64,000 nt of DNA from Ancylostoma caninum (Eukaryota; Nematoda; Chromadorea; Rhabditida; Ancylostomatidae), in the NCBI GenBank assembly GCA_037903475.1, contig JBAJFG010000262.1, positions 186,001 to 250,000 of the forward strand, given 5' to 3'. Of this stretch, positions 55,625-64,000 are shown one piece after another. The number at the start of each line of letters is the position of its first letter. The stretch's first letter is position 1. Made by a program: the position numbers and the translations under genes. Under the pieces are notes generated by a model. The model saw nothing but the letters and a program-made list of their open reading frames with translations. It was not told the DNA's origin and searched no databases.

Positions 55625-56035
55625 TCTCCTGAGCTTGTTAAACGTTGCAGCTTCCATGAAACCCGCCCATTTTTTCATTGGAAGTGCATACAGCGTCGCA
55701 ATAGTGGAAGGGTGGTTTTCCTGCTGCGTACATTGTGCAGCCTGAAAGCTTGTCAACATTCCCTCACCTCTATGCTACGAGACTGCCAGCGAAAGTGATG
55801 AATTCACTACCTCGTGCATGCGGGAGAGCCAGCAATGACGTAGTTGCGGGTCGAATGTGTATGAGTCCCTAAAAGTCGGCCGTAGTTGCGAGAACGAATG
55901 TGTATGAGTCCCTAAAAGTCGGCCGTTTCGCCCCACAGTCCGCGCCTCAAGATCACGGTGTCTATGTGTGCCGCGCATATTTCTAGCCGCTCTAGCCCCC
56001 TTACGGCGCTTTGTTTAATAGATACTATACATATA
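55625..56035. other. Flank of the provirus; possible exon only
   Basis: After acceptor-like TTGCAG at about 55,643-55,648 the sequence stays open in two frames to about 55,742/55,798. This might be the partner of the exon candidate left of the provirus, but the phase is ambiguous. A 45-bp phrase with GTATGAGTCCCTAAAAGTCG occurs twice near 55,857-55,923. Confidence 0.2.
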
Positions 56036-56037
56036 TA

Positions 56038-57247
56038 CAGGGGTATCAAACAGTTTCCGGCCTGGACCACTTGTAGATTAGAAACGCCAGTGAAATTTTG
56101 AAGGAAATAAATATGCATCCTTCGAAGACGAAAACACTCTTCATCTCGTCATTTTATTAGACTTATCCAATTTTATAGGAGTTTTTATCACCCTAATTTA
56201 GACACCGAACGCAGATTCTTCTTCGCTATTTGTTTTGTTCTGTGCCGTCTCAGATTTTCTCACGGATTCTAGTAGATAGTTTCTAGACCCCGTCCACGAG
56301 CTTGCTGAATTAGCGAAATGCATTCGCATTGACATGAAGCAATACAATTTTGTGAAAAAGAATGTCTCGTTGAAGAGCCTGAATTCCATAGCTGAATTTC
56401 TGCAGTCATTTTTCTTAGCTCGTTTCCGAAAGGGGTGGAACAAAGTAGCAGTATTATCCACTTCATTGAGGCTTACATACAGGTGGTTGGGTGACATGAT
56501 CTTTTCTTTATCTTTGAACTTTGGGCAAGACGATTTCACCCTCGGCTCCGTGCTCGGTCGCACTGGTCTCAGAGATCTTTCCATCCTGACCCTTTACCAC
56601 TCACTCGGGACTTCAAATCTTGGCAGTAAGTGCGCCACTTACGGGCAGTCACGATACTGCAGAACACCTTTTTCGCTTTTACCGATATCCCCGAAAATCT
56701 TTAAATATCCAGCTGGAATTTTCTTGTCGAACGTCGAAAAGGTTTTAGAGACTCAGTGTACTACGAACGTTAAAATTAGCTGCTTAAAAAATTAGATCCT
56801 TGCACACCTTCTGCTCCTAAAGCCTGTCTGTGATGCTCACTAATTTTTCTACAGCGGCAGTAATCTGCCTTCGTCTTGTCTTTGCTCGTTTACCAGAGGT
56901 CTCTCCGTTTCTTGCCAACTGTCGCTCCATTAGAAACGTTGAATTCCAAAATGTTATCTGGAAATGCTCAAAGATTTCTTCTTTGTTTAGGATTCTGGGG
57001 CGAATTTAGATTTTGTCCAATAAAATTCGTTTGCAAAACAAAGAGTCGTCGTTCTCGCTGGATGCACATTTTTTGAGTGATAACCGTACCTTGACCTGAA
57101 TAAAACGTTCTTATTTCTGGAATGTCTAACGAGATCTCATGGAACATTGCAAACAAACATGAAAGGCTTCACCATATCTGAAGCTGCCAAACCTGCACAG
57201 AAATATAGAACAGGCGAGCGAAGGCCGTAAACTTTTTAATACCGCTG
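56038..57247. mobile_element. Tc1/mariner-type non-autonomous element, copy B
   Basis: TA on both sides (56,036-56,037; 57,248-57,249). Ends CAGGGGTATCAAACAGTTT and CAGCGGTATTAAAAAGTTT (reverse complement). Similar over its whole length to 23,825-25,084, with small indels. An open frame on the plus strand (56,334-56,795) is longer than in copy A but has no transposase motif I can name. Confidence 0.8.
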
Positions 57248-57263
57248 TAGATTAGGGAAATCG

Positions 57264-57548
57264 ATGCAACATAGAGATCGATTGCTTAAGGTTATTCTTC
57301 CTAGTAGGTTACATCAACAACTAGCTGTGATAAGGGCACTGCATCTTCGATTTGTCTCAGTCAAAGGTCTTCACCTGCTTGAGAGTCTCACATTGGGTGA
57401 AAGGAAAAAGAGAAGAGGGCTAAGGACTAATCGGGACAACTCTAACTTGGGCCGGAATGCTTTTATCCTCACGGCAACTGCTAGCGGCCCTGCTCAGGCA
57501 TGTAGTACCGTCGTGCGTAGTCCATTCCCCGAGAAAGCTTTGAACTGA
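57264..57548 (+). CDS. C-terminal part of a Gag-like protein
   Basis: The frame reads RDRLLKVILPSRLHQQLAVI, then KGLHLLESLTLGERKKRR and an Asn/Ser-rich end before TGA. RLLKV-LP and the LRESLT-ER-RR pattern are, as I remember them, the usual continuation of the nematode Gag-like family whose first half lies at 43,010-43,818. About a dozen residues that normally link the halves are missing. It may be the rest of the same gene separated by insertions, or a second copy. Confidence 0.4.
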   Translation: MQHRDRLLKVILPSRLHQQLAVIRALHLRFVSVKGLHLLESLTLGERKKRRGLRTNRDNSNLGRNAFILTATASGPAQACSTVVRSPFPEKALN

Positions 57549-57840
57549 ATCTTAATCATCGGTACTGTACAAAATTGAACTCATCTCTTCTATGTTTTGA
57601 TCAAATATCAGATCAATAGCTAAGAATGCAGGCTAAATGCAGCACATTCTTAGGAACAATAATGACATTTATGTTTTTAGGGAAACCTGGCTTCAGTGCA
57701 ACCAGGGTAATTCGTGCATTTCTGGTGTTCTTGGATCACTATCAGGTGATTCGATGTGACAGATGCAGAGAAAAAGGAGATAAGCCGTTTGGACAACCGT
57801 GCCTGGCTGCCCTCTCATCATTCACATTTGTTATGCTGGA

Positions 57841-58760
57841 CTAGCGCCCCTTTGGGAAGCTAGAAAGTGGGGTGGGGCAGCCACTTGAGGTATGTGCAAA
57901 AAGTTCACACGTGTGAAATGCTTAAAAAATCAGCGAAAAAAGCAAAACTAATCATTAGCTGAGCTCAAATACGAAATTCTCCTTATGAGCTGCGTATACT
58001 CTACGGGTCTGGTCGCCTCGCCAACGTCGGGCTTCGAGTCTTCTCGCCATCCTAGCTTTGCTTGCAAATTCTTAATCCCGCACCTACATGTAAAGCTAAT
58101 TTCCGATGCACTTATAATACCTACTCTTTTTCCTCACATTTCTTATATGCCTACGGACCCGTTATGAACACCCAACAGAGAGGAAAAAGAGATGGTCAAC
58201 TGAGACACGAATGAGCGCGTAGCGTGCCCCTACTCCATCGGCAGACGTGCATCTTGAGGTTTCCCCACTATTGGGCCACATCGGATCCATTCTCCACCCG
58301 TGCATCCGCATCCTGGCGCTTATCTCACTGTTGGGCCAGGGCAGACCCATCCTCCATTTGTGGATCTGTATCCTGGCGTTCTTCCCACTACTGGGTCAGC
58401 GCAGACCCGATCCCCCGGTGGGACTCGTATCCCGGCGCTTTGCCCACTAATCGGCCCTATGCGGACCCAGTCTCCATCCATGGACCCGTATCCTGGCGCT
58501 TTCTCCAGTATTGGGCCAGAGCAGACCCAATCGCCATCCGTGGACTCCTTTCCTGGCATTTCCCCATTAATGGGCCCCTGCAGACCCAATCTCCATCGAT
58601 GGATCCGTACCCTGCCGTTTCCGCAGTGTTGGGCCACGGCGAACCCTTTCTCCATCGATGGAACCGTATCCTGCCGTTTTTCCACTATTGGGCCACTGGA
58701 CTCTTTCTCGATCGGTGGACACCTATCATGATGTTTTTCTGGAATACGGGGCCCCTCATC
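57841..58760 (-). mobile_element. Hairpin-ended repeat with 59-bp minisatellite, copy 2
   Basis: Starts with the CTAGCGCCCC/GGGAAGCTAG hairpin and AAAGTGGGGTGGGGCAGCC. The following 350 bp is colinear with copy 3 (for example GCCAACGTCGG and CTTGCTTGCAAATTC). The array from 58,225 has period 58-60 bp (marks at 58,308, 58,366, 58,426, 58,486, 58,545, 58,605, 58,664). The far end near ATACGGGGCCCC is similar to the end of copy 3. Confidence 0.65.
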
Positions 58761-60109
58761 TTAGAAAGTTCGATCAACTGCACAAGTTGCACAACTGATT
58801 TCAGAAAATGTCACAACAGCTTTTGATGACGCGTTCTTCATCTTGTGTATTTGATTGTACTTCTTAAAAACAGACGTATCCTGAAGCTGCATAATCCCCA
58901 AGGGACCTCAAGGAGCGGTGCGCAAGGAGCATATCCCTAGCGAGGACAACGAGCGGATCCTTCGATGCATCCTTCACGGTATGCACAGTTCTTTTCGAAA
59001 TGGTTATCTTCCACTGTTCCAAAATTGAGCGCGGTCAACAACAAAGCTTCAGCAGAGGGGCGACTCTGCTCCGTACATTGCTGCTACGCATCGTCAAATC
59101 GTTGTAAACACTGTCTCGCCTGGAGGGCTCCAGACCGCTAGCCGGTGGTCCCACCGCGAAATCCCGAATGCACCCGACTTCCACTACTTCTATGAACCTA
59201 TGACGAAGCATCGGCCAAATGCCCCATCAGCTTCGCACTCTCGCGAGGTACAGTCTATAACTGAGTCTCACGGCGAGCGCATGCAATCACGTGCTAGTCC
59301 CCCTACGGCTGCGCTTTAGAAAATTTTGTTGCACTAACATAATTCATATAAGAGGATTCATAGTAATCCTTCATGCCGACTTGAGCGGTTGAACATGTTC
59401 TCCGAAATGAAGCCACCTCGAAGCGATCACTTATACCTCTGCAAAGGATTTCCAAATTTCGAAGTCTTCTTTTCCCACTACTTGGCTCCGCCAGAGAGAG
59501 TGCGCAAGCGTTCAGTAGTGGGGAAGCAAAATCGTCCTATGCTGGGATGCATAAGGCGTTAATCACGGAGCCAAAGATGGTTAAAGCGATTGCTCTCCCT
59601 ATAAACCAGGTAATATTAGAAGATATATGACGCAAAAGTAGGATTGCTAACCTGATCTCTCTTGGTTATGTGTTTATGACTGCTAGCCCTAGAAATGCAC
59701 TCTCCAGGCGCTGGAACCTGCTGACTGCTGAACTGCTATGTAGGCTTGTTGACGCTACATCCCCGCCGTGTCGCTTCCTCTTCCCTGCATCTGAATTATG
59801 CTTACCCTTCTCCTTCGCTTATACTATACCCATGCTAGCTGTTATCATTTGCAGCTCGTTTATATCCTGACAAAGCATGTAAATCAATGATAGGGCAGCC
59901 AGGCACGGTTGTCCAAACGGCATTTCTTGAGAAAAAGGGGGGTGGAGACAACTCCAAATAGTTATAAGCTCACTTATGAGTCAGTTTTTTTTTCAGAAAG
60001 CGTGCCCAATGCATATGAAATCTTGGCGGTTGATGTTCTCTGCAATACAAATTCCTTCAGACTCATAGGCTTATATCCTACTCGCGCCTGTTCAGCCAAT
60101 ATAATTTCA
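58761..60109. other. No gene recognised
   Basis: No supported feature. A hydrophobic open frame at 59,670-59,870 (+) is too short to judge. Confidence 0.25.
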
Positions 60110-60114
60110 GACAC

Positions 60115-60275
60115 TTTCACCGGTCAGGCCGACAGCAAAACTGAGGTACCGGGCAGGCCCCGGCCATTACTTTTTCGACACCGGGCAGGCCCCGTTCATT
60201 GGTTTGAATGACGCGGGTGTACCGGTCAGGCCGACAACACAATTGGAATACCGGGTAGGCCCCGGTCATACATGA
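60115..60275. repeat. Short tandem array
   Basis: CCGG(T/G)CAGGCC(G/C)(A/C) phrases such as ACCGGGCAGGCCCCG recur five times over 160 bp in units of about 30-45 bp. Confidence 0.6.
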
Positions 60276-60954
60276 ATGATAGTGTGTTGTGATAACTAAA
60301 TGATAATCGCTAGTGAGAAGTGGGAACTTAGGGTTCATTTTATCTATCTCTATCGGAGAATCAGCGAGAATCAGCTTCATCACCACTTCTTGAAGTAGCG
60401 TAAGTTTTCCACGGCCACTTTATAATTACAGGCGATTCAGCTCGTAGTGACCATCGCGTTGCAATACGCACGCGAGCTGATCCAATCCAATGATTTTTGA
60501 AGAAAAAAGTGTTTTCATATATAGATTCGATTTTCGTCAAAATCAAGAATCCAGTCGCCGCACTAGTGCGTTCTCAATTATACCTCTCAGTACAACGTTA
60601 AAATGTCCACCTGGAGTGTGAAACGTCAGGTTCGCCGTGACGACACGTGTGGCCCCCCTAATAAGATGGGAATGCGCACATACTCAGGTAATTGTAACCT
60701 CTATCCCGCTGCATTGGAAAAAGCAGAAAAATTATCAGGTTAATCACCTTAGTTAAACAAATGGGAGTTTTTTTTGCCTCCAAACGGAACAAATTACAAA
60801 GGCTTTCAAACAGCAACATGTAAATTTCTATTGTAATGATTCACACTTATTGTCAAACACTCATTCGCTGCATCTGTCTTCCTCATTGGCCTTTACCCCT
60901 ACGTACGTATAGTAGTACCACATTTAAGGATATAGCCAGTCAACTAGCACTAGG

Positions 60955-62045
60955 ACGACTTTTTTCTTTCCGGAATTATGACCGCATATTCTGCTAACAC
61001 GCTCTGCCGGCTACGAGAGATTCTAGCGTCAAATCGAGGAACCTTCATGGAACTTGGAATCTCACCTATTCTCACATTTGGTTTGATAATGCAAATGCTG
61101 GCTGGTGCCACATTTATTGTAGTCGGAGATACTTCTAAGGATCGTGCGCTGTTCAACGGAACTCAGAAGTTGTTCCGAGTGGTGATCACCGTTGAACAAG
61201 CAATTGTCCAAGGTGATGCCTGATCTTTACAAAGATCCATCGGAAATTGAGGCCGGAATCTCCCTTCTCATTGTTGTCCAACTCGTTATCGCTGGTCTTA
61301 CCGTCCCTCTGCTCCATGAGCTGCTGCAAGGCTTATGGTCTTAGATCTAGAATTTCCCCTGTCATCGCCACTAACATCTGTGGAACCATGCTATGGAAAG
61401 CGTTTTCACCGGCAACCAGGAACACTGGACTAGGAGCTGGGTTTGAGGGTTCGCCATTGCAGTGTTCCACCTTCTTGCCACTCGTACCCACAGAGTCCGT
61501 GCTCTCCGCGAACCTTTCTACCGTAACAACCGAACCTGATGAATCTCATGGCTAAGTTAGTTGTTTTCGGTGTCGTCATCTACTTCCAAGGCATCTATGT
61601 TGATCTCCCAATAAGGTCGGCTCGTAACCGTGAACAATACAGCAGCTACCCGATCAAGTTGTTCTACACTTGTAACAACCCTATAATTCTCCAGTCGAGC
61701 TTGTTTCTATCCTCTTTGTCACCTCGCAAATGCTTGCTGCGTCGTTTGATGGAAACTTCCTCGAAACTCCGTCAGATGCATCGGGAAGCTACCTCGTTAG
61801 GCAAGGATGTAGCCAAACAATTGAAGGAGCAGCAAATGGTGATGCATGGACGCCGAGATAAGTCTGTGACCCACGAGCTCAACCTACACATCCAGACCGC
61901 AGCCACTTTCCGTGGTCTCTGCATCGGTGCACGGTCCTTGATAGCAGAGTTCATGGAAGCGATGGGAATGGGAACGGGTATCCTTCTTGCTGTAACGATT
62001 GTCTGTTAGTACTCTGAGGTCTTTGTTTAAGAGCAACACGAGATG
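60955..62045 (+). pseudogene. Sec61 alpha processed pseudogene
   Basis: Sec61 alpha is the channel of the ER protein translocon. Without any intron, this stretch matches the protein from about residue 65 to the C-terminus: [34 protein letters not shown], then after a frame change [19 protein letters not shown], in a third frame [20 protein letters not shown], then [38 protein letters not shown] and finally [17 protein letters not shown] to [10 protein letters not shown]. Around 61,740-61,800 a central part of roughly 90 residues is missing. At least four frame changes and stops near the end are present. The intronless form suggests retrocopying; no poly(A) tract remains visible. Confidence 0.9.
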
Positions 62046-62556
62046 GGAGGCGACAGCCATGTTCTTCTAAAGTGTTTATATTCCTCGGTCGTCTCCAATT
62101 TATTTCCTTCACGTATCTATTGTTGTCTTTTCTAGTATTTGAAATAAATACTACATTAATTCGATCCCCTACTTTTAGCAGCATATTTTGTGTGTTATGA
62201 CAGTTGGTTTTTGAAATGTGCAGAAAGAAGCATTTCAAATCAATATAGCGCGTTCTGATAGTGTCTTGTAGTTTCATGTGCGAATGAATATAACTGAGAG
62301 AAAAAAAAACGCGAACCTGCAAATTTCGTTGATTCTTGAGTTTCAAGAACTTGGCGTTTGCAAATTTGTCATGAACTCTCTACAAGTTCGTTTTTTTGTA
62401 TAGAAGGCGTGAGAGTGTCTTCATATTTCCACATCACCTTCAAGCACACTCTACATACGTAGATGAGAGCGTACTCTCATAGTTTCTGGTGAACCATGTT
62501 GGTCTGAAGGCGGCTACAAATTCCTTACAGATTTTAGTCGAAACTAACTGTTTCAG

Positions 62557-63010
62557 CTGAATTCGAAGCGAGACTGGAGCGTATGGCACGAAAAATAGCA
62601 AACAGCAAAAACGGTGACCAGAGTGATCCAACTAATGAGCGACATGATTCGGCTAGTAAACATCGTGATCCGGCTATACCAGAAAATGTACTCAATGCAT
62701 CAGGTACATTCATGTTACCTAGCTTCTCTTGCCTTTTCTTCCTGGTATAGCTCCCAAAAGTAGACTTCAAAGCAAATTTCTGCGCACAAAAGGTTGGGGA
62801 GGACCATTCTTGGATAAAGAACTGAAACAATGTAGAGTTGTGATTTCAGACTCGCAGCGTTCTTATGTCAATGTGGAAGTTGAAGGTCAGGAAACTGATT
62901 GGAGAGCACTTACGACCACGGGCATACCTAACGGCTTTGAAATCTCAAACCTGGAGGAAACCCGAGGAATGTGTGAGCCTTTTTGCAATTATTTGAAACC
63001 TGAAAAGTAA
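62557..63010 (+). CDS. Last two exons of an unidentified gene
   Basis: Exon 62,557-62,703 (acceptor CTGTTTCAG, donor GTACAT) and exon 62,751-63,010 (acceptor TGGTATAG, stop TAA) join in phase across a 47-bp intron. The product reads EFEARLERMARKIAN, a hydrophilic Asp/Asn/His-rich linker, then GWGGPFLDKELKQCRVVIS and GIPNGFEISNLEETRG, ending FCNYLKPEK. A methionine in the first of these exons (MARKIAN) could be a start, but the open frame and acceptor imply more exons upstream. I know no family for it. The third hairpin-type repeat starts 85 bp after the stop. Confidence 0.5.
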
Positions 63011-63094
63011 CTATACAAAGAAATCTGACAGGCTCGAACTGCCATCTCGGCTAATTTTATAGAAAAGCCAACAGGCTTTGATACCTTCATACGC

Positions 63095-63810
63095 TATAAA
63101 GTGGGGTAGGGCAGCCACTTGAGGTATGAGCAAAAGCTTCACACATTCAATTTGCTTATAAAATCAACAAGACAAGGAAGACTAATCATTACCTGAGCTC
63201 AAATACGAACTCCTTCTTATGAATAGCGTATATTCTACCAGTCTGGCGGCAATGCCAACGTCGGTCTTCCAGTCTTCTCGTGATCCTAGCCTTGCTTGCA
63301 AATTCCTAATCACGCAAATACACTTGAAGCTATTTTCCAATGCACTGATACTGCCTATTGTTTTTGTCACATTTCTTCCACACCTATGCACCCGTTAGGA
63401 CCAGCCACTCCCAACTCACGGGAATATCTTCCAAATAACTTTAGTACCTGTGAAAAATTTAGTGTAACGAATGGAGTGAGAAAATTCAGCTGAAATGATT
63501 CAAGCTTCACGTCATTGAGACAGTCCAATAGATGAGATTCTGCTTTCTTTTCAAGGTGGTCGACTGAGACAGAATGAGCGCAAAGCGCCCACCATATGTG
63601 CATCTTGGCGTTTTCCCTAGTGATGGGCAGGCCCATTCTCCAATCCTTGGACAAGTATCCCGTGTTCCTCTATCGGACCACGCTGGACCCAATCATCACC
63701 TCTTAAACCATATTCCGGCATTTCCCCAAGTACTGGGCCACGGCAGACCCTTTCTCGATCGGTAGACATCTATCCTGTTTTTTTTCTGAATTGCGGGGCA
63801 CCGGCATTTC
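63095..63810 (-). mobile_element. Hairpin-ended repeat with minisatellite, copy 3 (hairpin lost)
   Basis: Begins at AAAGTGGGGTAGGGCAGCC and is colinear with copy 2 for about 330 bp. The CTAG hairpin terminus is not preserved (ATAGCGTATG instead). Only about two to three minisatellite units remain (63,590-63,760), then an end with TTGCGGGGCACC. Confidence 0.6.
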
Positions 63811-64000
63811 ATACAAATTTCAAGAGCAATGAAAGATAGTTCGGAAATATTCAGAATGTTTGATCAACTGCACTATTTCATTACACTGCCCTTCCTAAAG
63901 ACAAAAGAAAAGACTTCATTGAAAGGTGTGACATAAGCATGTCTCGAGCGAGCCCCCTCGTTCTGCAATTCCCACAACATTCATTTATCCATACAAAAAT
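63811..64000. other. No gene recognised
   Basis: No feature is supported up to the window end. Confidence 0.25.

Overview
The window looks like nuclear DNA of a strongylid nematode, most likely a hookworm (Ancylostoma/Necator type). The evidence is short introns with TTTTCAG-type acceptors, a multi-exon nematode class-2 lipase, a BEL/Pao endogenous retrovirus with a phlebovirus-like envelope, RTE and Penelope-like retroelements, and many small inverted-repeat transposons. The species is an inference, not a reading. Only a few kilobases look like host coding sequence; most of the window is repeats and mobile DNA.

Layout. 0.36-1.28 kb: 5'-truncated Penelope-like element (PLE) fragment (-). 2.9-3.9 kb: a 58-60 bp minisatellite, then a SINE-like block and a tRNA-like palindrome (4.5 kb). 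5.6-6.5 kb: two short tandem arrays. 8.6-13.0 kb: a dense cluster of fold-back elements that surrounds a small four-exon gene (10.88-11.58 kb, +, about 95 aa). 14.9-17.4 kb: a second PLE, split by a hAT-like element and then partly inverted. 17.4-23.8 kb: AT-rich, hairpins and two weak exon candidates. 23.8-25.1 kb: Tc1/mariner-type non-autonomous element (a second copy is at 56.0-57.2 kb). 27.4-28.2 kb: an interspersed repeat with a roughly 125-bp tandem array. 29.3-32.6 kb: a spliced class-2 lipase gene (-), the best host gene here. 33.4 kb: fold-back element. 34.4-37.8 kb: decayed RTE-type non-LTR retrotransposon (+). 38.2-39.4 kb: hAT-type element with an exact 8-bp target duplication.

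43.0-63.8 kb holds the most striking structure. A 10.8-kb endogenous BEL/Pao retrovirus (44,845-55,620, -) has two LTRs that look identical, a 4-5 bp target duplication, a tRNA-Gly-like primer site, Gag with three zinc knuckles, protease, RT, RNase H and integrase, an envelope fused in frame to the end of pol and resembling phlebovirus Gn/Gc, and a further coiled-coil/arginine-serine-rich ORF between env and the 3' LTR. Pol carries two frame changes and one in-frame stop. Around it are three copies of a repeat family with a CTAG-ended hairpin terminus and a 59-bp minisatellite (43.8, 57.8 and 63.1 kb), and two pieces of a Gag-like coiled-coil protein (43.0-43.8 and 57.3-57.5 kb).

61.0-62.0 kb is an intronless, frameshifted Sec61-alpha processed pseudogene. 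62.56-63.01 kb holds the last two exons of an unidentified spliced gene. The host genes show no functional link to one another; the theme is a gene-poor region built by repeated nested transposition.
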